From: Candidatus Kouleothrix ribensis
GTDB lineage: Bacteria; Chloroflexota; Chloroflexia; Chloroflexales; Roseiflexaceae
NCBI GenBank assembly: GCA_016722075.1
Contig: JADKGW010000001.1
Span: forward strand, 2,790,001-2,854,000
Reading direction: 5' to 3'
Length of the DNA: 64,000 bases
Below the pieces are notes generated by a model, which saw only the letters and a list, made by a program, of their open reading frames with translations, made no database searches and was not told where the DNA came from. Shown piece by piece: positions 43,805 through 53,246 of this stretch. Each line of letters starts with the position of its first letter. Position 1 is the first letter of the stretch. Made by a program: the position numbers and the translations under genes.

Positions 43805-45125
43805 CTGAGATGCCTCGATCTCGCGCTGTGGCAGCCGCAGTACGGGCCAGCCACGGCAGCTGATACAGCAGGCCGGCAAAAATCATGCCGACCACCGAGG
43901 TGAACTGGTTGTGCCAGACCAGCCCGATCAGCAGGTAGCACAGCCACATCAGTGCGATCACCAGCTGGTCGCCGGGCGTGCCACCCAGCCAGCGCAGCCG
44001 CGCCAGCCCGGCAGCGAGCGTGGCTAGGTACAGCAGCGCGCCGAGGTAGCCGGTTTCGCCCAGCACCACCAGGTAGATGTTGTGCGCGCCAACGTCGATG
44101 TCGTAGGTGAATGGGTAGCTCAGGCTGCCCTGAAAGGTGAAGATGCCGTAGCCATGCCAGGGCGCCCGCAGCGCATACTCGAGCACCCGCGCAGTCAGGT
44201 TGGCGCGGGTGGTGTCTTGCTGCGTGCCCATGCTGCTCTCGGAAAAATCGGTGATGCGCTTGAGATTCCAGCTTGCGCCAAGGTCGAGCGCGGCCGGGTC
44301 GATCTGGTAGGCTAGCACCCACACCAGCGCGATCAGCAGCGCCAGCCCACCGGCCAGCAGCACGGCCTGGCCCAGGCTCGGCCGGATCGATCGGCGATAG
44401 AAGGCCAGGTATACCAGGGCGCACAGCACCAGCAGGTACATGCCGCTGCGCGACACCGTCAGGTAGATCCCGGCGACTGCGGCCAGGCGCCCTAGTGCCG
44501 CAAACCAGCCGCGCGCCCAGCGCGAGGCCAGCAGCGCAAACAGGAAGCCGAATGCGGCCGCATTCGGGTTGGCCCACAGCCCGGCCGGCCGATTCTCGCT
44601 AAACGCCGTGGCCGAGCTGTTCAGCGCAAACGCGATTGTCGCGATCAGGCTGGCGTCGTAGGTCTGCCATACGCAGATCGCGCAGTTGACGATCGCCGCC
44701 AGCAGGATCGCACGTGCCAGCGCCCCGGCGGCCGGCCGGTCGCGCAGCAGCAGCGCCAGCGCGCCGACGACGAACAGGTTGCGCAGCAGCGTGCGCAGCA
44801 TGTCGCCGATGATCAGGCCGCGATAGGCCGATACCAGCGTGCCATACAGGCAGTAGCACACGATCCAGGCCAGGTAGGGCGCCACCACCGCCAGCCGCCC
44901 GGCCGCGCGTGGGTCGGCCAGCAGGCATACGCCGGCCGCTACCACCAGCGCCAGGTACACCAAGTACAGCAGCGTCGATGAGATCAGCACCATGAAATCG
45001 AGCCCGCCGCTGTACAAGAGCGCGAATAGCCCCACCAGCGCCAGCCGCGCCAGCCGCTCGGGCAGCGCCATGCGCGCGGGCGCCAGGCCGTAGCTATGTG
45101 ATTGAAGCTTGGCGAAACGTTCCAT
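43794..45125 (-). CDS. O-antigen ligase/Wzy-type polymerase
   Basis: A 443-residue protein with 11-12 TMs and the Wzy_C region. GLWANPNAAAFGFLFALLASRWARG and AGIYLTVSRSGMYLLVLCALV are the hallmark segments, followed by a large periplasmic loop (RITDFSESSMGTQQD, HGYGIFTFQG, VDVGAHNIYLVVLGETGYLGA). These contain the Arg and His residues that in characterised ligases contact the lipid carrier. It should polymerise or ligate repeat units outside the membrane. TAATG overlap with the upstream GT4 gene. Confidence 0.85.
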   Translation of the reverse strand: MERFAKLQSHSYGLAPARMALPERLARLALVGLFALLYSGGLDFMVLISSTLLYLVYLALVVAAGVCLLADPRAAGRLAVVAPYLAWIVCYCLYGTLVSAYRGLIIGDMLRTLLRNLFVVGALALLLRDRPAAGALARAILLAAIVNCAICVWQTYDASLIATIAFALNSSATAFSENRPAGLWANPNAAAFGFLFALLASRWARGWFAALGRLAAVAGIYLTVSRSGMYLLVLCALVYLAFYRRSIRPSLGQAVLLAGGLALLIALVWVLAYQIDPAALDLGASWNLKRITDFSESSMGTQQDTTRANLTARVLEYALRAPWHGYGIFTFQGSLSYPFTYDIDVGAHNIYLVVLGETGYLGALLYLATLAAGLARLRWLGGTPGDQLVIALMWLCYLLIGLVWHNQFTSVVGMIFAGLLYQLPWLARTAAATARDRGISDGT

Positions 45126-46288
45126 TACGTCAATGTATGATCGGCAATGCCGCCAACCGATGCCGGTGCTGAGGCGCCTGCCAGCAGCCCACGCTCGGCC
45201 AGCACGCTCTGGTACACGGCGTCGGTGCGCGCAAGCATGCGGTCGCGCGTAAACCGATCGAGGAAGCGCTGCCGGCCGGCCGCGCCCATCCGCGCACGCA
45301 GCGCCGGGTCGGCCACGAGTGTGCCGAGCGCGGCCGCCACCGCCGCCACATCGCCGCGCAGCACCAGCAGCCCGCTGCTGCCGTGGGCCAGCTCCTCGGC
45401 CACGCCGCCCACGTCCGACGCGATCACCGGTAGCCCGGCGCGCATGGCCTCGAGGATGCTCACCGGCAGCCCCTCGTAGCGCGAGAGCAGCGTGAAGATC
45501 TGGGCCTGCGCCAGCAGCTCGGGCACATCGGGGCGGTCGCCGAGAAAGCGCACCCGCGTATCGATCTGCAGCTCGCGCGCCAGGGCCTGGCTCGCCGCCA
45601 GCTCGGGGCCATCGCCCACCAGCAGCAGCTCGGCGTCGCGGCTGCCAAGCCGCGCGAATGCGCGCAGCAGCTGCTGCTGCTCTTTCGGCTCGTGGAAGCG
45701 CGCGGTCATGATGATCCGCACCGGCTGGCGCTGCGGTGTCGCGCGGGCCGGGTGATCGTCCAGGCCATTATGGATCGCGACCAGGCGCTGCCGGCTGTGC
45801 GGCATGTAGCGCCACGCCAGCTGGCGGTCGTATTCCGACACGCAGATAATCCGCGCGGCCAGCCGGGCCACGCCGGCTTCACTGGCCCATACGAGCGCGC
45901 GGCGGGCCGGCGGCACGCCCGGCTTAAAGCCCCAGCCATGCGCGGTGAACACCGCCGGCACACCCGCCCGCCACGCCGCCACCCGGCCAACCAGGCCGGC
46001 CTTGCTGCTGTGGAAATGCACCAGCGCCGGCCGCAGCCTGCCGATCAGATCGGCGCACGCCGCCACCGCGCGCAGGTCGCCTAATGGATCGATCGCCCGG
46101 CCCAGGCTTGGGAGCAAACTCACGGGGATACCGAGATCGGCGGCGGCGCGTGTGAGCGGGCCGGCCGCGCTGGTAGCCAGCTGCAGGCGGTAGCGCCCGC
46201 GAAAGCCACGCAGCAGCTCGAGCACATGGCTCTGCGCGCCGCCCAAATCGGGCAGCGTAATACAGTAGAGAATGGTCGGTTCGGGCAT
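45125..46288 (-). CDS. GT4 glycosyltransferase 4
   Basis: A 387-residue GT-B enzyme: LPDLGGAQSHVLELLRGF, HFHSSKAGLVGRVAAWRAGVPAVFTAHGWGF (typical of EpsD/WcaL-like transferases), and EX7E RYEGLPVSILEAMRAGLPVIASDVGG. ATG 46288 with AGGA at 6 nt is chosen. The frame remains open another 126 bp only because it reads through the heptamer repeat (peptide with repeated FEPA/RTC patterns), which is not expected in the real protein. Confidence 0.9.
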   Translation of the reverse strand: MPEPTILYCITLPDLGGAQSHVLELLRGFRGRYRLQLATSAAGPLTRAAADLGIPVSLLPSLGRAIDPLGDLRAVAACADLIGRLRPALVHFHSSKAGLVGRVAAWRAGVPAVFTAHGWGFKPGVPPARRALVWASEAGVARLAARIICVSEYDRQLAWRYMPHSRQRLVAIHNGLDDHPARATPQRQPVRIIMTARFHEPKEQQQLLRAFARLGSRDAELLLVGDGPELAASQALARELQIDTRVRFLGDRPDVPELLAQAQIFTLLSRYEGLPVSILEAMRAGLPVIASDVGGVAEELAHGSSGLLVLRGDVAAVAAALGTLVADPALRARMGAAGRQRFLDRFTRDRMLARTDAVYQSVLAERGLLAGASAPASVGGIADHTLT

Positions 46289-46313
46289 ATGATCCTGCTT
46301 GAAATGACACAGG

Positions 46314-46444
46314 GTTCGAAAGGTTGCAGGTTTGCAGGTTCGCAGGTTGCAGGTTCGAAAGTTCGCAGGTTCGAAAGTTGCAGGTTCGAAAGTTGCAGGT
46401 TCGCAGGTTATCAACCCCAGGCAACCTGCCCACTGCCGACTGCA
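46314..46444. repeat. Heptamer array (GTTGCAG / GTTCGCAG / GTTCGAAA) between operon genes
   Basis: About 12 units of a 7-8 bp repeat on the plus strand (46316-46410), then an inverted GCAACCTGCCCACTGCCGAC segment that ends at the minus-strand stop 46445-46447. It separates the Wzz-like gene from GT4 4 within the operon, so it is probably present in the mRNA and could fold. Confidence 0.85.
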
Positions 46445-48574
46445 CTAGGGCTGCTGGCGGAAGCGCACCGCGACCGAGCTGGCGCGGCCGCCGTTCAGCG
46501 TGCGAATATACACGCCGTTGGCCTGAAACTCCTGGCTGTTCGGCAGCCCGACCAGCCGCACGACCCAGGTGGTGCAGCCCAGGCCCGGCACGCTGTAGCT
46601 GCCGTCGGCCTTCGTGCTGGCGCGGTAGCTCGTCTGCCGATCCGACGATGTCACCTGCACGACTGCGCCGCCGATGCCGTTGCCGGCACGATCTTCGACA
46701 CTGCCCCAGATCGTCGACTCGAAGGCCGCGCCACAGCGCGCGTTCTGATCGAAGGCTTGCTCGGAGTAGGTGCCCGCATACACCTGCCGGCCAGGCAGCG
46801 GCACCTGCTGGTTGTCGATCAGCCAGCGCTCGACCCACGCGGCCGTGCCGACGAGCGCCTGGTCGGCGCTGGTGCGGATGCGCACGTTGTACCAGCCGGC
46901 CACGTCATCCTGCAGCAGCTCGACCTGGTCGCCCACGCGCAGCTGCCCGACCGGCTGGGCCTGCACGCGCGGCTCGGCGCGCAGCGTGGTGTACGGCCCG
47001 CGCGCATCGCTCGCCACCCGGCTGGTATAGGCGTAATCGGCCCGCACGCCCTGCACAGTGCGCCGCTCGATGAAGTCGCGCAGGCGGATCGCCACGCCCG
47101 GCTGGCGCTGGCCGTCGAGCTGTAAGGTGTAGGCAATTGCCCCATTCAGCGGGCGCGCCGGCGGGGCGATCAGCAGCGTGATCCGGTCGGCGGTGTGGGC
47201 CTGCAGCGCGGCCGGCATCAGCGTGCCATCTGCCGACACCAGCGCCGCGTCGCGCACCTGGTCGAGCCGCTCGCCGCGCACCGTGACGGTCAGTGCCATG
47301 CTGGTCACCAGCGCCTCGGCCGGGTCGAGTGTGCGCGCCACGGCGGCCGGCAGCGCCGTCGCGGCCGGCGGGGCGGTGCTGGCGTGCGCCGGCACTGGCG
47401 CGCTGGTCGCCGGAATGATCACGATTGGCGCGGCATCACTGGCAGCGGCATTCGGCAGCGGCTGCGCCAGGATGCGGCCCAGCAGCACCAGCGCCACCGC
47501 CACGAATGTGATGCTGGCGCCGAGCAGGCCCCAGCGCGCGACCGCCAGGCGCAGTGCCGCGCTCGCCTGGGCCAGCCAGGGGCGCAGCTGCCCGGCCTGC
47601 GCGGCCGGCTTGCCCGCGAAGGCATACGCCGGCCGCGCGCCTGGCGGCTGGTCGGGCAGCTCGGCCGCGCGCAATCGTGCCGATGGCTCGGGCAGTGTGC
47701 TGCCGCAGCGGCCACAGAAGCGCGCGCCTTTGATGCTACAAAACCCACAATCCACACATACGCGCGACAGGTCGGCGGTGGCCCGGTTGGGTGCGCGCGC
47801 CGGCGCGGCCAGCTGCGCGGGCTGCTCGGCGCCAACGCTTGTGTCGATCGGCGTGATGATCGCCTGCTGCCGTGCGAATGAGGCCGTGCGCGCCGCGCGC
47901 CGCACCCGCAGCACGGTCAGCACATCCAGCAGCTTGGCCGGCCTGGCCGGTGCGGTGCGGTAGCGCGCGCGGGCCTGCAGCGCCCGTCGCTGCGCTACAA
48001 GCTCGGCCGCCAGCGCCAGCGCCAGCCCGCTCGCCAGCCCAAACAGCGTGCCAAGCAGCAGGTTCAGCCGCACTCGCGGCGACGATGGCGCAGCCGGCGC
48101 GAGGGCCGGGTCGACAATCGTGATCGCCCGGTGCGGTGCCGTCGTATCGCCTGGCATCACCGTCTGGCTGGCCTGGGCGATCAGGATCTCGGCCAGGCTG
48201 TTGGCGGCCGCAGCTGCGAGTGTGGCATCAGTGCTAGTGGCGGTGATCTGGATCAGCTCGGTGTTTGGCTGGGTATACACCTCGAGCTCGGGCAGCTCGG
48301 CCGCGCCCAGGCGCTGCTTGAGCTGATCGAGCGCTGGGCGCAGCGTCGCCAGCCGCACGTAGGTCTTCATCAGCCGATCCGAGTAGGCCAGATCGTGGTT
48401 GATATATTCGCTCGAGCCGTCGGCGGCGGTGCTCACGCGCACAATCGCCGAGGCCGAGTACTTCGGCGTCGCACGCCAGGTGGCGACCGCAGTGATGGCG
48501 ATAATGAGTGCTGCCGTCAGCACGATCATGAGCTTGCGCCGCCAGGCAATCGCCAGATACCTGCTCAACTCCAT
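46445..48574 (-). CDS. Wzz-like chain-length protein fused to zinc ribbon, SH3-like and CnaB-like domains
   Basis: A 709-residue chimera. Residues 1-200 form a Wzz/tyrosine-kinase-modulator module (TMs at about 16-35 and 175-195; periplasmic part with ELEVYTQPNTELIQITATS). A cytoplasmic stretch carries a zinc ribbon (CVDCGFCSIKGARFCGRCGS, about 273-292). A third TM lies near 346-366, then an extracytoplasmic region with a Pro/Ala-rich linker, an SH3-like domain (about 520-570; GPYTTLRAEPRVQAQPVGQL, VGDQVELL) and a C-terminal carboxypeptidase-regulatory/CnaB-like beta-sandwich (from about 618). No kinase motif. It may control chain length and contact the wall. ATG 48574 has AGGA 5 nt upstream. 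Confidence 0.75.
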   Translation of the reverse strand: MELSRYLAIAWRRKLMIVLTAALIIAITAVATWRATPKYSASAIVRVSTAADGSSEYINHDLAYSDRLMKTYVRLATLRPALDQLKQRLGAAELPELEVYTQPNTELIQITATSTDATLAAAAANSLAEILIAQASQTVMPGDTTAPHRAITIVDPALAPAAPSSPRVRLNLLLGTLFGLASGLALALAAELVAQRRALQARARYRTAPARPAKLLDVLTVLRVRRAARTASFARQQAIITPIDTSVGAEQPAQLAAPARAPNRATADLSRVCVDCGFCSIKGARFCGRCGSTLPEPSARLRAAELPDQPPGARPAYAFAGKPAAQAGQLRPWLAQASAALRLAVARWGLLGASITFVAVALVLLGRILAQPLPNAAASDAAPIVIIPATSAPVPAHASTAPPAATALPAAVARTLDPAEALVTSMALTVTVRGERLDQVRDAALVSADGTLMPAALQAHTADRITLLIAPPARPLNGAIAYTLQLDGQRQPGVAIRLRDFIERRTVQGVRADYAYTSRVASDARGPYTTLRAEPRVQAQPVGQLRVGDQVELLQDDVAGWYNVRIRTSADQALVGTAAWVERWLIDNQQVPLPGRQVYAGTYSEQAFDQNARCGAAFESTIWGSVEDRAGNGIGGAVVQVTSSDRQTSYRASTKADGSYSVPGLGCTTWVVRLVGLPNSQEFQANGVYIRTLNGGRASSVAVRFRQQP

Positions 48575-48689
48575 GGTTATCCTCATCTGTCATGCTGTGC
48601 TATCGTAGGCTACCGGCGTTCTATTGCAGGTTGCACCACCGTTGCGCGTGTACGCAATCGCGCGACGGGCATGGTCGTGTGGAGGATCG

Positions 48690-48715
48690 CGCTGCCGCCT
48701 GCCAACTGCCAACTG
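48690..48715. repeat. Short heptamer tract at a gene end
   Basis: GCTGCCGCCTGCCAACTGCC followed by AACTG: about three 7-bp units directly against the minus-strand stop 48716-48718. A short member of the stop-adjacent repeat class. Confidence 0.65.
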
Positions 48716-50299
48716 CTACCGTAGCCCCTGGTCGAGCATCGTGCCAAGCTCGTGGCGCGCCCGCTCGATCGCGGCCGGGTCGTGCGTCCAGCCCGACCAG
48801 CCAGGCGCCAGCGCGCGCACCAGTTCCAGCGCCCAGGCGCCCTGCCCATGCTGCTTCAGCAGCTCGACATACTCGTAGTCCTCAACGCCTTCACGCAGCC
48901 ACTTCAGCCGCATCGACGGTGCCACACCGCTAAGGCCAACCGGCTGGCCGGGGTATACCAGCATGCCCTCGCCAGGGTAGGCCTCCGCGCCGCTCACATA
49001 GGTCTCGACATCATTCCAGGGGTCGGCCGTCCACAGGTCGACGCGCCAGTACAACAGGCCGGTCAGGCCCAGGCTCTGGCTCAGAAAGCCCGGCTGGATG
49101 CGGTAGTTGATCGGCGCAAAGTCGATCTGCCATTTCGGCGAGTAGGCATCTTGCACCAGCGCGTTGTACGACCAGACCTGGTCGCCCTTGGCGAGCACGG
49201 CGGCGATGCCGGGCTGCGATCGTTCGTACATCACCGGCAGCACCACCCAGATATCGACAGCCGACCGGCCAGTGCCGGCTCCGTCGTCGAGCAGATCGGG
49301 CCTGGGCGCGATCGTCACGAGGTTGGCCACACCGGCGGCGTGCAGGCGGCGCGCCCAGGTCTTCAGCGGCGCGTCAAGCTGCTCGCAGCCGCCGATCTCG
49401 TCGGCGGTATGGTTATACAGCAGCAGCTCGGGCCGGTGCTGCGCGGCCAGCCGGGCCAGCTCGCTTGCGGCGGGTGGCGCATGCATCGCGCACGATCGTA
49501 TATCGGCGCCGCTCCATAGCCCTAGCGCAGTCGCCGAGAGTCCATATTCGTGGATGAGCGCCGGCTCGGCCGCCACGTCGACATTCTTCGGCATCAGGCG
49601 GTGGGCCAGCACCTCGTGCTGCACGGCGGTGCCTGGGCGCGCCCACACCTCGAACGACGAGCGCAGCGACGGTTGCAGCGGCAGTGTAAAGCGCCAGACG
49701 GTCAGGTCGATCCGGCCCACCGCCGTGCCCTGGTCGCTCGTCACTATGTAGCCGCCGCTGTAGGCCCCGGCCGGCGCCTCGCGCGGCACAAACAGGTCTG
49801 CCCAGATCGGCTGGTTGCCGTGCGCAGGCACCGCAAACGGCGCGGCGCTCGGCAGCGTGTGGCCGGTCGCCGGGTCGATCAGCGGGATGAGCGCGTCGGG
49901 GTACCAGCCGGCACCCAGCGACCGATTCGGCCCGCCCTGGTCGGGGCTTGCGTGCGCCACATACACATAGTGCTCGCGATACAGCGTAATATACTGCCGG
50001 GCGATCAGCGCACCGGCCGGCCCGCGCAGGTCGCTGACCTGTACCATCACATTGGTCAGGCCGCCTGGCGGCGCGTGTACCACCAGCTGAAACGGCTCGT
50101 ACTCGCCGCGCGCCGCCGCCAGCAGTACCGGGCCGCTCGCACGCCGGTAGTCGTCGCGCGCGATCCGCTCCATTGGCCCGGCCACCCACACCATCGGCGC
50201 ACGCTCGAGCGCCAGCTGCGCGCTGCCGGCCAGGCCGAGCGCCAGCACCAGCAGCGCCGCAGCCGCACGCGGCGCCGGCCAATTAGTGCCAGGTGCCAT
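48716..50299 (-). CDS. Exported DUF4091/GH123-like protein
   Basis: A 527-residue protein with an N-terminal signal anchor (PRAAAALLVLALGLAGSAQLAL). The N-terminal half is a beta-sandwich (GEYEPFQLVVHAPPGGLTNV; NQPIWADLFVPREAPAGAYSGGYIV) and the C-terminal half a TIM-barrel-like DUF4091 region. The latter includes PVMYERSQPGIAAVLAKGD, VWSYNALVQDAYSP, GLLYWRVDLWTADPW, DGEGMLVYPG-like EAYPGEGMLVYPG and LREGVEDYEYVELL. This family includes glycoside hydrolases acting on N-acetylgalactosamine glycans. It may trim the polymer outside. ATG 50299 overlaps the ATP-grasp stop by 17 bp. Confidence 0.8.
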   Translation of the reverse strand: MAPGTNWPAPRAAAALLVLALGLAGSAQLALERAPMVWVAGPMERIARDDYRRASGPVLLAAARGEYEPFQLVVHAPPGGLTNVMVQVSDLRGPAGALIARQYITLYREHYVYVAHASPDQGGPNRSLGAGWYPDALIPLIDPATGHTLPSAAPFAVPAHGNQPIWADLFVPREAPAGAYSGGYIVTSDQGTAVGRIDLTVWRFTLPLQPSLRSSFEVWARPGTAVQHEVLAHRLMPKNVDVAAEPALIHEYGLSATALGLWSGADIRSCAMHAPPAASELARLAAQHRPELLLYNHTADEIGGCEQLDAPLKTWARRLHAAGVANLVTIAPRPDLLDDGAGTGRSAVDIWVVLPVMYERSQPGIAAVLAKGDQVWSYNALVQDAYSPKWQIDFAPINYRIQPGFLSQSLGLTGLLYWRVDLWTADPWNDVETYVSGAEAYPGEGMLVYPGQPVGLSGVAPSMRLKWLREGVEDYEYVELLKQHGQGAWALELVRALAPGWSGWTHDPAAIERARHELGTMLDQGLR

Positions 50300-51518
50300 T
50301 ACGCCGCTTCCAGGCTGTTCGCAGCGCCAGCGGCAGCTCAACCAGCGAAGGCGTAGGGTCATCGGACGCGAACAGCGCCCATTCAAGCCCGGTACCAAAG
50401 CCGCCCAGGTACTCACCCATGCGCAGCCGGCCGCGCCGCAGCTCTTGCCACACCGCCAGCAGATCCTTCGACAGGTGCATCCAGCGTACCCCCGGCTGGG
50501 CGCGCAGCTCGGGCAGCTGCTCGCCGTGCAACAGCTGCCAGTACAGGAACGGGAAATCGACACCAGCCGCCCGGCATAGCGAATGCCAGGCCCAGGCGCG
50601 CGGGTTGAAGTCGAGCAGCTTATACTCGCCATCGCGCGCATCGAGCTTGAACTCGAGCTCGACCAGCCCGGTGTAGCGCAGCGCGCGCAGCAGCAGGCGC
50701 GCAGGCGCCTCGATCGCCGGCAGCTCGATCGTCTCGACAAATGTGCTCGCGTGGCCAAAATCGATCGGGTACTGGCGCGCCCGGCGCGCCAGCGCGCTGG
50801 CCAGCGGCTGGCCGTCGCAGCATAGCGCCACATACGAAAACTGCACCTCGCCGCCGCCGGGGATGAGATCCTGCACCATCACCAGCTCGGGATCGACCAG
50901 CGCACACGCCTCGGTGTAGCGCATCACCAGCTCCTGGCGATTGTCGGCCCGCCAGGCCTTGGCGCTGGTGAACTGGTTGTAGCCCTGCTTGATCGCCGGC
51001 TTCAAGATCAGCGGGAAGCTGCGCTCGAGCGTCACCAGGTCGCGCGCACTGTCTGGGTAGTAGGTCCACGGGTACCCGATCCCCAGGTCATCGGCGATCC
51101 GGTAGGTCAGCCGCTTATCGTAAGCCCAGCGCAGCACCTCCCAGGGCGGCGTGGTCAGCCGGTAATACTCCGACAGCTGCTCGTGATGCTGCGCGATCAG
51201 CGCCGAGCTTATGTCGCTATGCGCGAACAGCGCCCAGCCATACAGCCCGTGCTGCTCGGCCAGGCTGATCAGGCATGCCAGCTGCTCAGCCGCAGTCGCT
51301 GGCCAGGCCAGGGTGCGCTGGGCATAGCGCGACACCGTAGCCACAGCCGGGCCATCGGCTAGCACCCACACGGCGATGCCCTGCCGCCCCAGGCTGCGCG
51401 CGATCCCCAGCGCAGTGCGGTCGCCACCGATCAACAGCGCGCCAGCCGGCCCGGCCGCCCGGAAGCTGGGCGGAGCCACGCGCAGCTCGCTATCCAGGCG
51501 CTTGATCGTCTGTGTCAT
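50283..51518 (-). CDS. ATP-grasp ligase in polysaccharide cluster
   Basis: A 411-residue carboxylate-amine/thiol ligase-like protein. The N-terminal Rossmann-like part (ALLIGGDRTALGIARSLGRQGIAVWVLADG) precedes the ATP-grasp fold: SFPLILKPAIKQGYNQFTSAKAW, VMVQDLIPGGGEVQFSY, and GLVELEFKLDARDGEYKLLDFNPRAW with the metal-binding Glu/Asn. Similar genes accompany EPS and pseudomurein-type loci and may attach an amino acid or carboxylate to a sugar. 15 bp from the initiating transferase gene; same operon. Confidence 0.82.
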   Translation of the reverse strand: MTQTIKRLDSELRVAPPSFRAAGPAGALLIGGDRTALGIARSLGRQGIAVWVLADGPAVATVSRYAQRTLAWPATAAEQLACLISLAEQHGLYGWALFAHSDISSALIAQHHEQLSEYYRLTTPPWEVLRWAYDKRLTYRIADDLGIGYPWTYYPDSARDLVTLERSFPLILKPAIKQGYNQFTSAKAWRADNRQELVMRYTEACALVDPELVMVQDLIPGGGEVQFSYVALCCDGQPLASALARRARQYPIDFGHASTFVETIELPAIEAPARLLLRALRYTGLVELEFKLDARDGEYKLLDFNPRAWAWHSLCRAAGVDFPFLYWQLLHGEQLPELRAQPGVRWMHLSKDLLAVWQELRRGRLRMGEYLGGFGTGLEWALFASDDPTPSLVELPLALRTAWKRRNGTWH

Positions 51519-51533
51519 ATATCATCCTCTGCA

Positions 51534-53015
51534 CTAGCGCCCCTTCAGGCCTATCACTACCGCGATCGTCTTATACATAATGAACAGGTCGAGCCGCAGG
51601 CTCTGGTACTTGATATAGTACAGGTCGTACTGGAGTTTAATCAGCGCGTCTTCCACGCTCGCGCCATAGGCGTAGCAGATCTGCGCCCAGCCGGTCAGGC
51701 CCGGCCGCACCGCGTGGCGCAGCCGGTAAAACGGGATCTGCGCGGCCAGCTGGCTTACAAACTGCGGGCGCTCGGGCCGCGGCCCGACCAGGCTCATCTC
51801 GCCGAGCAAGATGTTCCAGAACTGCGGGATCTCGTCGAGCCGCGACTTGCGCAGCCAGCGACCGGCCGGCGTGATGCGCGGGTCGTTCTCGCTGGCCCAC
51901 ACTACGCCAGTGTATTTCTCGGCATCGACGATCATCGAGCGAAATTTGATCAGGCCGAATGTCTGGCCACCACGGCCAACCCGCGGCTGCCGGTAGAACA
52001 GTGGCCCTGGCGAGGTCAGGCGGTTGCTGACCCATACCAGCGGGATCACCAGCGCCAGCACCAGGCAGCCCACCAGGCTCACTAGAATGTCGACGCAGCG
52101 CTGGGCCAGTAGGTACAGGCGATGCGCCCCATACTGGCCCGATGGCAGCGCGGCACTCACCGCCCGGCCAATATGCTCCACTGCCAGCCGGTTGGTCAGA
52201 TCTTCGTAGCGCTGGGCCATGGTGCTGATCGGGATGCCGATCTCACGGCAGGCCAGCACGGCCTCGAACAGGCGATTGTCGAGCATCTGCGCATGCGAGT
52301 CGGCGATAATGATCTCGTCGGGGTGCAGCCGATCGACCAGGTAGATCAGGTCGTTGCAGGTGCCTAGCACCGGCACACGCTCGACAAACACACCCTGCAG
52401 CATCGGGCTATCGTCAACGAAGCCGATGATCGAGCAGCTGACGCGGCGCTCGACGCTTGGGCCGCCATTCATGCTGGCGATCGTCTGGGCCATCAGCCGG
52501 CCCGCATCGCCCGCACCGATGATCAGCACGCGCTGCTGAAAGCCGGGGCCGGCCAGCACGCGGCAGTAGATCATGCGCCAGGCCGACACAAACACCAGGC
52601 TAAGTAGAGGAAACAGCAGCAGCCCCGTGCGCGAGGCCGGCAACGCCGGCGTCAGGTATGGCGTAATCAGGTAGATTGTCGATGTCAACAGCACTGCGCC
52701 GCCCACATTGCCCAGCACATGGCGCATGCGTGCCGCCTGAACCAGGTCGTAGCAGCGCAGCGCGCTCGAGCAGACCGCCCATGTCGCCAGTAGTGTGGTG
52801 ACCCACAGCAGCAGGCGCAGGCTGTTGTCGGTCGCGCGGTCGAGGTCGCTGCGCGTGTTGAGCGTCAGTACCAGCGCCGCAAGCAGGCACACGACATCGA
52901 GCACAACCAGGATCACCCGCCGATCGGAGAAATCGAGCGAGAGCCGGCGCTGGGTGCGCCGCAGCCCGGCCAGGCCAACACCAGTGTCGCGCAGCTCGTT
53001 GTTGGTAATCGCCAT
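51534..53015 (-). CDS. Polyprenyl-phosphate sugar-1-phosphate transferase (WcaJ/EpsE-like)
   Basis: A 493-residue initiator of the lipid-linked repeat unit. Four or five TMs in residues 35-165, then a CoA-binding-like Rossmann domain (VLIIGAGDAGRLMAQTI). The catalytic sugar transferase follows one more TM: YRQPRVGRGGQTFGLIKFRSM, WNILLGEMSLVGPRPERP and AVRPGLTGWAQICYAYG. These match the PGT superfamily catalytic Asp-Glu and phosphate-binding residues. First gene of the 13-gene operon. ATG 53015 is preferred: AGGGA lies 7 nt upstream, within the codons of the alternative ATG 53030. Confidence 0.92.
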   Translation of the reverse strand: MAITNNELRDTGVGLAGLRRTQRRLSLDFSDRRVILVVLDVVCLLAALVLTLNTRSDLDRATDNSLRLLLWVTTLLATWAVCSSALRCYDLVQAARMRHVLGNVGGAVLLTSTIYLITPYLTPALPASRTGLLLFPLLSLVFVSAWRMIYCRVLAGPGFQQRVLIIGAGDAGRLMAQTIASMNGGPSVERRVSCSIIGFVDDSPMLQGVFVERVPVLGTCNDLIYLVDRLHPDEIIIADSHAQMLDNRLFEAVLACREIGIPISTMAQRYEDLTNRLAVEHIGRAVSAALPSGQYGAHRLYLLAQRCVDILVSLVGCLVLALVIPLVWVSNRLTSPGPLFYRQPRVGRGGQTFGLIKFRSMIVDAEKYTGVVWASENDPRITPAGRWLRKSRLDEIPQFWNILLGEMSLVGPRPERPQFVSQLAAQIPFYRLRHAVRPGLTGWAQICYAYGASVEDALIKLQYDLYYIKYQSLRLDLFIMYKTIAVVIGLKGR

Positions 53016-53246
53016 GTGCTTCCCTAACATAATTCGCTCGGTATAGGCGCATGCTGTATGCGCATGCCTGGCGTTAACGTACGAACCACTCAATACTGTG
53101 CATGTCGCTGCGCCCGGCCCGATCGCCGGGCACACGCGTATAGCAGCACGCAGCCGATGATCGGCTATCGAGCTGCTCAACGAGCGACCTGCAATACGCG
53201 GTCTAGACTATGCACCGTTGGGTTATGGGCATACGCAAGCGCAGCT

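Noticed and set aside
48716..50833. N-terminal extension of the DUF4091 protein
   Set aside because: The extra residues overlap the ATP-grasp gene in another frame and precede a proper signal peptide at 50299.
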